This document shows, in pieces, positions 9,297 through 16,646 of a stretch of 36,102 bases of DNA (its first letter is position 1; every line of letters begins with the position of its first letter). The position numbers and the translations under genes were made by a program. The notes beneath the pieces were generated by a model. It was not told the DNA's origin, did no database searches, and worked only from the letters and a program-made list of their open reading frames with translations. The DNA is from DASUBN01 sp050261675 (lineage in GTDB: Bacteria > Pseudomonadota > Gammaproteobacteria > Natronospirales > REEB76). The stretch lies in contig JBLNDO010000041.1 in the NCBI GenBank assembly GCA_050261675.1, positions 1 through 36,102 of the forward strand. The letters are read 5' to 3'.

Positions 9297-10079
9297 TCAG
9301 GCCGCGGACTTGAGGAAGCGTCGGGCGTAGCGCTGACGCAGTTGCGCCGGGTCCAGCACCACCACCACGTCGGCGGTATTGAAGTCCGGGTCCCAGCAGG
9401 GCTCGCCGCAGATCTTGGCACCCAGGCGCATGTAGGCAAGCAAGAGCGAGGGGATGCGTGCCGGAGGCGTGGGTCCTTCGCGGAGCGGCAGCGGGAGCCT
9501 GGGGCGCACGCGAAACTCCTCCGGGGCCATGTAGCGCTCCGCCAGCGCGGCGAAAGCGGCCATGGCGTTGGCGCCGTCCCCGTCCAGCGGGATGCTGGCG
9601 CAGCCGATGATGCGGTTGTATTCCGTCACCTGGAAAAAGCGCGCGAGGCCCGCCCAGAGCATGGAGACCACCATGCCGCCGCGGTACTCGGGGTGCACGC
9701 AAACCCGGCCGATCTCCATGACGCGGCCGGGGGCGCTGATGAGACGGCCGAGCTCGAATTCGGTTTCGGAGTAGAAGGAGCCGGCGCGCTTCGCATCCGT
9801 ATCCAGCAGCACCCGCATGCAGGCCACCACTTCGTCCGTGGCCCGGTCGCGCACGATGAGATGCCGGGCGAAGATGTCGAAGGAGTCCGCGTCCAACCCG
9901 GGCACGGTGCTGTGCAACTGCGCCTTCATCTCCTCGGCGAATACCCGGTAGCGCAGCCGCTGGGCGGCACGCACGTCCTCTTCGTCGCGAGCGAGGCCGG
10001 CGTGGAGTTCCTGCTTGGCCTTGCCCGGCGGTGCGGCCACCCCTCGGGCATCGAACAGCATTTCCGGGTTGGCGGACAT
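9297..10079 (-). CDS. olsB: L-ornithine N-alpha-acyltransferase OlsB (GNAT fold)
   Basis: OlsB transfers a 3-hydroxyacyl chain from acyl-ACP to the alpha-amino group of ornithine, the first step of ornithine lipid synthesis. The 260-aa product has family hallmarks in order: LRYRVFAEEM (about 42-51), FDIFARHLIVRD, SFYSETEFELG, MEIGRVCVHPEYRGG (about 119-133), then GCASIPLDG (about 157-165). The longer hemolysin-like GNAT architecture fits OlsB better than small acetyltransferases; autoinducer synthases and PEP-CTERM-linked acyltransferases are more distant alternatives. It heads the olsB-olsA-phoU-ppx series and has a three-unit Pho box upstream. In other bacteria ornithine lipids replace phospholipids during phosphate starvation. 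Confidence 0.85.
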   Translation of the reverse strand: MSANPEMLFDARGVAAPPGKAKQELHAGLARDEEDVRAAQRLRYRVFAEEMKAQLHSTVPGLDADSFDIFARHLIVRDRATDEVVACMRVLLDTDAKRAGSFYSETEFELGRLISAPGRVMEIGRVCVHPEYRGGMVVSMLWAGLARFFQVTEYNRIIGCASIPLDGDGANAMAAFAALAERYMAPEEFRVRPRLPLPLREGPTPPARIPSLLLAYMRLGAKICGEPCWDPDFNTADVVVVLDPAQLRQRYARRFLKSAA

Positions 10080-10128
10080 GCTTGGCTGTCTCCTGAAGCT
10101 GTTTTTACGAGCGTCAGGATGGCAAGGG

Positions 10129-10171
10129 GATATAAAGGAGGTATGACGAAATTTTGACCGTTTGGTGAACG
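10129..10171 (-). promoter_or_regulatory. Pho box and -10 of the olsBA-phoU series
   Basis: Three in-phase units are seen on the minus strand: CGTTCAC (10165-10171), CGGTCAA (10154-10160) and TCGTCAT (10143-10149), with 4-nt spacers CAAA and AATT. The last 18-bp pair matches the Pho-box consensus at about 13 positions. TATATC (10129-10134) or the overlapping TATCCC serves as -10, 8 or 10 nt beyond. The site lies in the 102-nt gap between the retropepsin-like gene and olsB. Confidence 0.65.
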
Positions 10172-10181
10172 GTCCGAGGTC

Positions 10182-11024
10182 CTAGGGGCGCGGCATCACG
10201 GGTTCGAAGTAGATGAGCTTGCGACGGTAGTCCACGGTGGTAATGAATTGTGACAGCACGCCGTACCCCAGGATGCCCGCCTCGTCGGCGGCGGCAAACT
10301 TACCGGTGGTAAAGCCCGCAAAGGTGGCGGGTTGGTCCGTGAGCACGGCCCCCGCCAACCCGAGCTTATGCAGCACCCCCGCCACCATCGGGTTGTCCGC
10401 AGAGGGCGCGACGCCATAACGGCCAAGGAAGCCGTGCTCAGCCAGGAAGGGATGGAAAAGCATGAGCTTTCCGGGGGCGCGCACGTCATAGGCGAACAGC
10501 CCGCTCACGCCGTCGGCGGAGGCGGTGATGAGCGGCATCGCGTCGTGGAAAACCACCGGCAATGCCTCGCCGGAACCGTGGTATTCGAAGGTTTCAAGCG
10601 GCGTGAGGGTGAGCGTCGCGTGTGAATAATCCAGCCGCATGGCGAAACGCTGGAGTATCTCGGGACCGAGGGTGCCGGCAATGGGTGGACCCGAGGGATC
10701 GTGCTTGGGGTAAAGGTATGAACCGTCGCCGTCGAAGACCCGGAGTGGCAGTTTGCCGAGCTTTGCGGTGCCGATGGACAGGCTCACCGCGGCGGTCTCC
10801 GAATCAGTGCGGCCGAGCTGATGGAGCGTGTCGCCGGTAATGCCGCCCTCCGCACCCGGATCCAGGATGAAGGCGAAAGGGCCCCGGCCGTCCACGGCCG
10901 CGTCGAAGAAGATCACCCCATGATCCACGTGCAGAGGAACCGTGATGGAAACCGGCCCCTCCGCACGGGCCACGCTGCCGACGAAAAGGAAGGGAGCGAG
11001 CAGAAAGCTCAAGCAGCGGGACAT
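10182..11024 (-). CDS. Secreted retropepsin-like aspartic protease family protein
   Basis: The 280-aa product has a signal peptide (MSRCLSFLLAPFLFVGSVARA, cleaved before EGP). Around residue 54 it reads FILDPGAEGG, the position of the catalytic DTGA loop of retropepsin-like proteins but with Pro replacing Thr. A second family-like stretch GILGYGVLSQF lies near the C-terminus. A half-pepsin monomer of this type would act as a dimer in the periplasm or on the cell surface. Whether the DPGA variant is active cannot be told. It lies just upstream of the olsB promoter on the same strand and has no obvious link to lipid synthesis. Confidence 0.7.
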   Translation of the reverse strand: MSRCLSFLLAPFLFVGSVARAEGPVSITVPLHVDHGVIFFDAAVDGRGPFAFILDPGAEGGITGDTLHQLGRTDSETAAVSLSIGTAKLGKLPLRVFDGDGSYLYPKHDPSGPPIAGTLGPEILQRFAMRLDYSHATLTLTPLETFEYHGSGEALPVVFHDAMPLITASADGVSGLFAYDVRAPGKLMLFHPFLAEHGFLGRYGVAPSADNPMVAGVLHKLGLAGAVLTDQPATFAGFTTGKFAAADEAGILGYGVLSQFITTVDYRRKLIYFEPVMPRP

Positions 11025-11145
11025 CTTTTGTCCTCGGAAAAGGCCTCATCCACACGACCGGCAATGCCCATGCTTAGTTCCAATCGGGCGACCGCTTTTC
11101 TGCAGGCGGTTGCAGGAGGTTTCCCACCCCCGCCACCCCTGGGGC

Positions 11146-11187
11146 TTGATCTGAATCAGGGCGGCGAGGAACCCCTTCCGCCACACT
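11146..11187 (+). promoter_or_regulatory. FNR-like site upstream of the oxidoreductase gene
   Basis: TTGATCTGAATCAG (11146-11159) matches the FNR/ANR consensus TTGAT-N4-ATCAA at 9 of 10 positions. If centred at -41.5, transcription would start near 11194 and the -10 would be CACACT (11182-11187), a weak hexamer with the key A2 and T6. The geometry fits a class II activated promoter for the gene at 11217. Confidence 0.5.
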
Positions 11188-11216
11188 GGCGGCAAGAAGA
11201 ACGCGGAGGACAGCCC

Positions 11217-11804
11217 ATGGCCAGACGGATCACCATCATCGACGCCCACCCGGACAAGGATCCGAAGCACCTCATCCATTCCCTGGCGGAGGCCTATGCC
11301 GACGGCGCGAAACAGGCCGGCCACGAGGTGCACGTGGTGAACCTGGGGGAACTGGATTTCCCGCTCATCCACAGCAAGGAGGAATGGGATGCCAGCAAGG
11401 TCCCCGAAGTGCTCGAGCCCGCCCAGGACGCCATCGCCTGGGCCGACCACCTGGTCATCCTCTACCCGCTCTGGCTCGGCTCCATGCCGGCGCTCCTGAA
11501 GGGTTTCCTGGAACAGGTGATGCGCCCGGGCTTTGCCATCGCCACGCCGGAAATGGGCGGCATGGGTCACAAGCTGCTGCGCGGCAAATCGGCCCGGGTG
11601 GTGGTCACCATGGGCATGCCCGCCCTCTTCTACCGCTGGTACTTCCGCGCCCACAGCCTGAAGAGCCTGGAGCGCAACGTCCTCAAGTTCTGCGGCGTGG
11701 CGCCCGTGAAGGAGACGCTCATCGGCATGGTGGAAGAGAGCGACGAGCCCCGTTACGCGAAGTGGATCGATAAACTTCACGCCCTTGGCCGGACGGGGAC
11801 CTGA
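11217..11804 (+). CDS. NAD(P)H-dependent oxidoreductase, flavodoxin fold
   Basis: The 195-aa product belongs to the NAD(P)H quinone reductase/flavodoxin_2 family, which uses FMN or FAD to reduce quinones in two-electron steps. The N-terminus RRITIIDAHPDK is the first strand and phosphate loop. HLVILYPLWLGSMPALLKGF (about 80-99) is the flavin-binding YPLWW-like segment, and VVVTMGMPALFY follows. Family proteins are about 190-200 aa. A GGAGGA RBS sits 7 nt before the ATG. It stands alone on the plus strand, with a candidate FNR-like site upstream, suggesting induction at low oxygen. The physiological electron acceptor is unknown. Confidence 0.88.
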   Translation: MARRITIIDAHPDKDPKHLIHSLAEAYADGAKQAGHEVHVVNLGELDFPLIHSKEEWDASKVPEVLEPAQDAIAWADHLVILYPLWLGSMPALLKGFLEQVMRPGFAIATPEMGGMGHKLLRGKSARVVVTMGMPALFYRWYFRAHSLKSLERNVLKFCGVAPVKETLIGMVEESDEPRYAKWIDKLHALGRTGT

Positions 11805-11857
11805 ACTTCAATGCGCCCTTTCGAAAAGGCGCGGGAATACCGAGGTCAGGAAACCAA

Positions 11858-11880
11858 ACGCCCGCCTATCCGGCGGGCGT
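11858..11880 (-). terminator. Probable terminator between convergent units
   Basis: ACGCCCGCC and GGCGGGCGT form a perfect 9-bp stem with a 5-nt loop. On the minus strand it is followed by TTGGTTT, so it could end the yqjD/yqjE-like unit. A second small hairpin (GCGCC/GGCGC around 11813-11832) may end the plus-strand oxidoreductase gene. Confidence 0.65.
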
Positions 11881-11903
11881 CGCTTATTGACCGAGAATCT
11901 GCG

Positions 11904-12299
11904 TCAGTCTTCGCTGCACGAGCGAATGCCCGCCCCCACCAAGTCGACGATTTGCCGTGTGACGGCCGGTGAAGCGGCCATCATTATCCCGGACATGAAG
12001 GCCGCGCCCATCACGCCGTAGGGATGCTGGCGGATATCGCCGGCCAGCGTCGCCTTCAGCGCTTCCAGATGCCTGTGCCGCCGCAACCGCCTGCGCCGCG
12101 CATCCCAAGCGAGCCAGCTGCCCATGGCCAAGAGCGGCAGGAGCATCAGCACACCGGTGACGAGGGCGGCGAGCCAGGGGCGCAGCTCCGAGGCCATTGC
12201 CAAGTAGGCGGCACCGCCCAGGAAACACACGCCGCCGAAGGCCAGCATCAGAGACACGAGGCCCGCCAGCACGGCTAGTGCCACCGACGAGCGGTTCAT
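11904..12299 (-). CDS. Small membrane protein, YqjE/phage-holin-superfamily-like
   Basis: The 131-aa product has two adjacent hydrophobic segments (about residues 6-32 and 40-65), then a basic stretch WDARRRRLRRHRHLEALK, an amphipathic region and a third weaker hydrophobic segment (about 94-112). Its start overlaps the stop of the DUF883 gene by 4 nt, reproducing the yqjD-yqjE order of enterobacteria, where YqjE is a holin-like-fold inner-membrane protein. The assignment depends on that order and the membrane pattern; sequence identity to YqjE was not tested. Confidence 0.6.
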   Translation of the reverse strand: MNRSSVALAVLAGLVSLMLAFGGVCFLGGAAYLAMASELRPWLAALVTGVLMLLPLLAMGSWLAWDARRRRLRRHRHLEALKATLAGDIRQHPYGVMGAAFMSGIMMAASPAVTRQIVDLVGAGIRSCSED

Positions 12300-12562
12300 G
12301 CCTGGCGGTTCCGTTCAATCAGGAAGCCGACCAGGAAGCCCGCACCGAGGGCAATAAGCATGCTGATGAAGGGGTGTTCGCCGATCTTCTGCCCGGTGAC
12401 GTCCACCGCTTCCTGAGCTTTGGCCTGGCCGTCCTTCGCCTTGCTGGTGATGACCTCTTTCAGGGTGCCGGTAAGCGCACTGATGTCTTCACGCAGCTGC
12501 CTGAGTTCGGCCTTGAGTTTCTCGATGTCCGTGGTGCCCGGGGCTTCTTTGATGGTATCCAT
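12296..12562 (-). CDS. DUF883 / ElaB-YqjD family membrane-anchored protein
   Basis: The 88-aa product starts MDTIKEAPGTTDIEKLKAEL; AGAGG precedes this ATG. It has a long amphipathic helix with heptad character (about 10-62) and a C-terminal glycine-rich membrane segment, ISMLIALGAGFLVGFLIERN, the mark of the ElaB/YqjD/YgaM family. In E. coli these tail-anchored proteins associate with stationary-phase ribosomes at the inner membrane. It overlaps the downstream YqjE-like gene by 4 nt. A perfect FNR consensus site lies 64 nt before the start, with a well-positioned -10, pointing to oxygen-dependent control. Confidence 0.85.
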   Translation of the reverse strand: MDTIKEAPGTTDIEKLKAELRQLREDISALTGTLKEVITSKAKDGQAKAQEAVDVTGQKIGEHPFISMLIALGAGFLVGFLIERNRQA

Positions 12563-12597
12563 GGTGGTTTCCTCTGCTTCGTGTGGATTACCCCCGC

Positions 12598-12639
12598 AGT
12601 AAAACACCGGATGCCACAGTTGCCATTGATATAGATCAA
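12598..12639 (-). promoter_or_regulatory. Perfect FNR/ANR box and -10 of the yqjD/yqjE-like pair
   Basis: TTGATATAGATCAA (12626-12639) is an exact FNR/ANR consensus palindrome. With the centre at 12632.5 as -41.5, +1 falls near 12591 and the -10 is TTTACT (12598-12603 on the minus strand), which is where a class II site predicts it. The downstream ATG at 12562 gives a leader of about 29 nt. Confidence 0.75.
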
Positions 12640-12691
12640 CTGCCGCCCAAATTCAGGCCTGACAGGGGAGAGGCCCCGTTCCCCCGCGCCA

Positions 12692-12985
12692 TTACTCCAG
12701 GTACACCTCATCCACGTAACACCAGGCCCAGTCTTCGCCGGCTTGGATGGTCTTGATGAGGGGATGGCCCGTGGCCTTGAAATGAGCGGCAGCATGCTTG
12801 TTCTTGGAACTATTGCAGCAAGCCACGTGGCCGCAGACAAGACAGATGCGCAGGTGTACCCAGGAATCGCCTAGCTTCACGCACTCCGGGCAGACTTGGT
12901 CTGAGTAGGTCACTTCCTGGGCCTGGTCCACATGGTGGCATTCCACGGATTCCATCTGGGATTCGGTCAACTTCACCTGGGTCAT
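12692..12985 (-). CDS. UBP-type zinc finger protein
   Basis: The 97-aa product is almost wholly one zf-UBP domain: CHH near residues 16-18, CPEC at 32-35, CLVCGHVAC at about 48-56, then HAAAHFKATGHPL. Eukaryotic relatives bind the ubiquitin C-terminus; small free-standing bacterial versions are known but their role is unclear. The start overlaps the hydrolase stop by 4 nt (ATGA), so the two proteins are probably made together. It is cytoplasmic by sequence, whereas its operon partner has a signal peptide. Confidence 0.88.
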   Translation of the reverse strand: MTQVKLTESQMESVECHHVDQAQEVTYSDQVCPECVKLGDSWVHLRICLVCGHVACCNSSKNKHAAAHFKATGHPLIKTIQAGEDWAWCYVDEVYLE

Positions 12986-14076
12986 GGCTTGCCACCGCCG
13001 CTTTGCGCCAGGAGTTCCGCGAGATAGCCCTTCCAGATGGCGGGCAAGGTGTGGGTGCCGTGGCCGCGGGTATCGGGAGTGATGGGCAGGAGCACGAACT
13101 TGCCGCGGGGTATCTTCTTCACCTCTTCCTGGGCGATGCCCAGTTCCGGCGGATTGATCATGTCATCGGCGGAGTTCACCCACATGAGGGGCGCCTTGAT
13201 GCCGCCGAGCTTCGCGGACGGGTTGTAGTCGCGAGAAGCATCCAAGGCATAGAGCAGGTCGTTGGCATCGACCTTGGGCAGCCGTTCCTTCATCCAGGCC
13301 TCCAGGTCCGCGTCCGCTTTCTCCCGGGTGGGATAGTCGGTCTGCATCTGCAGAGGGCTGCTGCCCATCAGGAGCAGGATCTGCTCCGCGGACGCGAGAC
13401 CTCGAGGTTCCTGCTTGTAATTCCCGTTGTCCCAAGCGGGGTCGTTCCTGATGTCATTCATGGACATCTTGCGCCAGATGCGGTTGCGCCCGGCGATCTC
13501 CACCGTGAGGCAGGCGAGCGGCATGGCCGCATCCATGAAATCGGGCCAGGTCTCGGCCCACATGAAGCTCTGCATGCAGCCCATGGAAGTCCCCATGACG
13601 AGCCGCAGGTGATCCACCTTGAGGCCCTCGGTGAGCAGGAGGTGCTGGGCCGTGACCATGTCCCTGTAATCGTAATGCGAGAATTTCATGCGCGGGCCGT
13701 CGCTGGGCTTGCTGGATTTCCCATGGCCGATGCCGTCCGGGAGGATGATGTAGTAGCGGGAAGCGTCGAGGAGTTGCCCCGGACCGAACAGCACGCCCGC
13801 GAACTTGGCCTGGGTGAACTGCTGTCCGGAGCCGCCGGTGCCGTGCAGGATCATCACGGCGTTGGTGACGTGGCCCGCCGCATCCCGCGCCGGATTGCCG
13901 TAGGTGATGTAATGCAACCGCAGGTCCTTCTGGGTCTCGCCGGAATCGAAGTGGAACTCGGGAACGATGTAGTCACCTTCCACCGGGACAGGCTCGGCGG
14001 CGAAGGCCGGCGCCGTGTGGAAAGCCATCGCGACGGCGAAAAACGGCAGGATCCCAAAGCGTTCCATGAGATTCAC
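12982..14076 (-). CDS. Secreted alpha/beta hydrolase, homoserine acetyltransferase-like
   Basis: The 364-aa product has a signal peptide (cleaved near AFA-AEP) and the MetX-like fold: ILHGTGGSGQQF oxyanion region, nucleophile elbow MGTSMGCMQSF (Ser near residue 171), acid in VNSADDMINPPEL and His in RGHGTH near the C-terminus. Homoserine O-acetyltransferases are cytoplasmic, so the export signal and missing met-gene context argue for a hydrolase with another substrate. Either of two ATGs (codons 1 and 4) may be used. It is followed with overlap by the UBP zinc finger gene. Confidence 0.82.
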   Translation of the reverse strand: MNLMERFGILPFFAVAMAFHTAPAFAAEPVPVEGDYIVPEFHFDSGETQKDLRLHYITYGNPARDAAGHVTNAVMILHGTGGSGQQFTQAKFAGVLFGPGQLLDASRYYIILPDGIGHGKSSKPSDGPRMKFSHYDYRDMVTAQHLLLTEGLKVDHLRLVMGTSMGCMQSFMWAETWPDFMDAAMPLACLTVEIAGRNRIWRKMSMNDIRNDPAWDNGNYKQEPRGLASAEQILLLMGSSPLQMQTDYPTREKADADLEAWMKERLPKVDANDLLYALDASRDYNPSAKLGGIKAPLMWVNSADDMINPPELGIAQEEVKKIPRGKFVLLPITPDTRGHGTHTLPAIWKGYLAELLAQSGGGKP

Positions 14077-14164
14077 GAACGTGCCTTTTCCCGTTATCTA
14101 AGGTATTCAGTATAGGCTGCGGCATCGGGCGGACCAGCCTCGTTTCCTGTGATAATGACCGCCC

Positions 14165-14896
14165 ATGCGAAAGCGCGGTCTTGTCGCCCTGGTGATGTTT
14201 CTCGCTCCTCTCGCGAGCTGGGCCGGCCCGCCGTTCCTCACGGACGATCCAGACCCCATCGATTACCGGACCTTCGAGCTGATCCCCGCGTATTTCGTGG
14301 ACCGCTCGCGGGACGGCGAGGAGATTGACGGGCCCATCGCGGACTTCAACTACGGCATCGCGCCGGACATGCATCTCAACCTCCAGGGCGGTTGGGCGCG
14401 CCTCCTGCCCGCCGGCGGGCCTTCCGAGTCCGGCTTCAGCGATCTGCGCATGGCGCTGAAATGGCGCTTCCACAAGGAGACGGACGGCTCGCCGGAAATC
14501 GCCATCTATCCCGCGGTGGAATTCCCCACGGGCAACGCCGAGAAGGGCCTGGGGAACGGCCAGGCCTGGTACCAGTTCCCCCTATGGCTCGAAAAGAACT
14601 GGGGCGACTGGTCGAGCTACGGCGGCGGCGGCTGGACGCTGAACCGGGCACCCGGTGCACGGGATTTCTTCTACGGCGGATGGGAACTGCAACGCAAACT
14701 CGGCGACAGCGCGTACCTCGGCGCCGAGGTGTTTTCCCAGGGAAGTACCGGCGCCGGCCAGGCCGGCTCGACGGTGTTCAATTTCGGCGGCGGTTACACG
14801 CTCAACTCACGCGCCATGCTGATCTTCACCTTCGGTCACAGCTTCGCCGGGGAAAGTCAGGCGCTCGGTTATATCGGCATCGATTTCACCTGGTAG
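14165..14896 (+). CDS. Putative outer-membrane beta-barrel protein, paralogue 1
   Basis: The 243-aa product has a signal peptide (cleaved near SWA-GPP) followed by GPPFLTDDPDPIDYRTFELI. It contains alternating strand-like segments, the conserved LGNGQAWYQFPLWLEKNWGDW block (residues about 133-153) and ends ALGYIGIDFTW with a C-terminal aromatic, as in outer-membrane barrels. It is clearly paralogous to the protein at 15459-16256, with GPPFLTDDP, EFPTG/EAPTG, GLGNGQAWY, NRAPGAR and GAEVFSQG in common. It is on the opposite strand from that paralogue. The family is usually annotated as hypothetical or putative transporter; no substrate can be given. Confidence 0.75.
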   Translation: MRKRGLVALVMFLAPLASWAGPPFLTDDPDPIDYRTFELIPAYFVDRSRDGEEIDGPIADFNYGIAPDMHLNLQGGWARLLPAGGPSESGFSDLRMALKWRFHKETDGSPEIAIYPAVEFPTGNAEKGLGNGQAWYQFPLWLEKNWGDWSSYGGGGWTLNRAPGARDFFYGGWELQRKLGDSAYLGAEVFSQGSTGAGQAGSTVFNFGGGYTLNSRAMLIFTFGHSFAGESQALGYIGIDFTW

Positions 14897-14901
14897 CTTT
14901 G

Positions 14902-15354
14902 CTACCTGGTGAAATCCACCGGCACGTAGATGGCGGCGCCCACGAAGCTGCGGTACTTGCTGAAGTCCGTGAACGCGGCCTCGGCCTTGGGTGCGGGCAG
15001 TGCCGCCGCGTTCTCATCCGCGATGGCCGTATCCCGCTGCTTGTCGGGGTCCAAACCCGCGAAGCTCACATAGTGCACGCAGAACATCACGTTGGCGGTG
15101 CTGTCGGCGTTGTTGACGTTCACCATCACCCGGTAATCGTCGATGAGGCCGTGCTTCCGGTCGATCTCCCGGCCCGGCACCCAGATGGTCTTGAGGCGGG
15201 TGAGGTAATCGTCGAGGTAATTGGGGTCCACCTTCACGTAGGTGTACTGCCAGAAACCCTTCTCCGGCACGTAATCCACCCAGGGCTTGCCGTAAGCGGA
15301 AACCACGGCCACGAGCATCAACGTGCAGGCGACGCCGGACAGGAAGGATTTCAT
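14902..15354 (-). CDS. Secreted protein of unknown function
   Basis: The 150-aa product has a signal peptide (MKSFLSGVACTLMLVAVVSA) and a mature part beginning near YGKPWVDYVPEKGFWQ. It contains short conserved-looking aromatic stretches (YVKVDPNYLDDYLTRLKTIW, CVHYVSFAGLDPDKQ) and no known motif that I recognise. One cysteine (CVHY) remains in the mature form. It ends 5 nt from the stop of convergent barrel paralogue 1 and lies 104 nt downstream of paralogue 2. Confidence 0.65.
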   Translation of the reverse strand: MKSFLSGVACTLMLVAVVSAYGKPWVDYVPEKGFWQYTYVKVDPNYLDDYLTRLKTIWVPGREIDRKHGLIDDYRVMVNVNNADSTANVMFCVHYVSFAGLDPDKQRDTAIADENAAALPAPKAEAAFTDFSKYRSFVGAAIYVPVDFTR

Positions 15355-15458
15355 GGGGACTCTCCGCGGAAAGCGAGAGCCACAGGCTAGCCCCGCCGGG
15401 CCGCGAACCCTATAACCACTTTGCGCTGGATACCGCTGACCACTGCCGGCGGAAGCCG

Positions 15459-16256
15459 CTACTGCCCGTCCTTATCCTCCGGGCCCCAGGTCCAATAGAG
15501 GCCGAGGTAGGCGATGGCGTGGCTTTCGCCGGCGATACTGTGGCCGGCGGAAAACAGCAAGCAGAACTCCGGAGTGAAGTTCCAATAGCCGCCGAGGTTC
15601 ACGAGGGTACGGCCGGCACCGGGATCGCTGTCGGCGCCCTGGCTGAACACTTCCCCGCCCAGGGTCAGGGAATCGTTGAGCTGCTTCTGGAGCAGCCAGC
15701 CGGCGAAAGGGTAGTTGCGCGCGCCGGGAGCGCGGTTGATGGTGTAGCCCGCACCGCTGTACGTGGTCCAATCGCCCGAACTCTTCTGGATCCACACGGG
15801 CAGGCGGTACCAGGCCTGGCCGTTGCCGAGGCCGCGGGCGGCACTGCCGGTGGGCGCTTCGATCATGGGGAAGATGCCCACTTGCGGATGGTCATCGGTC
15901 TCCTGGATGAAGCGGTATTTGATGCCGATCTCGGTGTCGCCCATGCCCCATTCGGAGACGCCCGCGGCGGGTATCAGGCGCGCGCCGGAAACCACCACGT
16001 GGAACTGCACGTCCGGAAAGATGCCACGGTTGTACTCGAAGCCGGGCAGCTGCAGGGCTTTGCCGTCGGCGGTCCGGTCCAGGGTCGAGAATACGTAGAA
16101 CTCGTTGTGCTGGTAATCCACGGGCTGCGGATCGTCGGTGAGGAACGGCGGACCGGCATGGGCTGAAGCCAGCCACAGGGAGGTGATGAGGACGAACGAG
16201 GTGGAAAGGAAATGCCGGGCGGACCGTTCCAGGCGCAGGGAGGGGGTATTGGACAT
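15459..16256 (-). CDS. Putative outer-membrane beta-barrel protein, paralogue 2
   Basis: The 265-aa product has a signal peptide ending near AHA-GPP, then GPPFLTDDPQPVDYQHNEF. It shares the whole architecture of the protein at 14165: FPDVQFHV strands, the GLGNGQAWYRLPVWIQKSSG block, NRAPGAR, GGEVFSQGAD and a YLGLYWTW ending followed by a short acidic tail. Strand alternation and aromatic girdle residues suggest a small outer-membrane barrel. It lies 63 nt after the membrane-protein gene at 16320 on the same strand, so it may belong to the FNR-linked unit starting at 17108. Confidence 0.75.
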   Translation of the reverse strand: MSNTPSLRLERSARHFLSTSFVLITSLWLASAHAGPPFLTDDPQPVDYQHNEFYVFSTLDRTADGKALQLPGFEYNRGIFPDVQFHVVVSGARLIPAAGVSEWGMGDTEIGIKYRFIQETDDHPQVGIFPMIEAPTGSAARGLGNGQAWYRLPVWIQKSSGDWTTYSGAGYTINRAPGARNYPFAGWLLQKQLNDSLTLGGEVFSQGADSDPGAGRTLVNLGGYWNFTPEFCLLFSAGHSIAGESHAIAYLGLYWTWGPEDKDGQ

Positions 16257-16319
16257 TCTTGTTCTCCTCGCAGGCTGGCGGAAGGCGGCGGCATCGCCTG
16301 ATGTCGCCGCCCTACTGTT

Positions 16320-16622
16320 TCAGAAGAACAGCACGTTCACCGCGAGGATGAGGCCGCTGATCACCGCGGTCACGGCCACCATGGCCGAGAGGCGGTTATA
16401 GGCCGCCGTGTCCAGTTCCGTCTTGGACTTCGGCAGGACGAAGCCCAGGATCAGGAAGGCCAGCATCACCAGCACGCCGTGGGTGATCCAATGGTGCCCC
16501 ATGAGGGCCTTCATGGCGGCGTTCAGCGCCGGGGTGTGGTCCTTCACCACCGCGAGCACCGCGCTTCCCACGCTCATGATGGCGAAGGAGGTGCCGAAGG
16601 GTTTGATGTATTTCGCGTTCAT
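16320..16622 (-). CDS. Small integral membrane protein, unknown
   Basis: The 100-aa product has three hydrophobic segments (about residues 10-26, 47-64 and 78-98). Histidines lie near the second segment (GHHWITHG). It is 24 nt downstream of the four-helix membrane gene at 16647, so the two are probably translated from one mRNA and may form one membrane complex. No family was recognised. Confidence 0.7.
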   Translation of the reverse strand: MNAKYIKPFGTSFAIMSVGSAVLAVVKDHTPALNAAMKALMGHHWITHGVLVMLAFLILGFVLPKSKTELDTAAYNRLSAMVAVTAVISGLILAVNVLFF

Positions 16623-16646
16623 GGTTCTCTCCCGAATCGGATGGGT

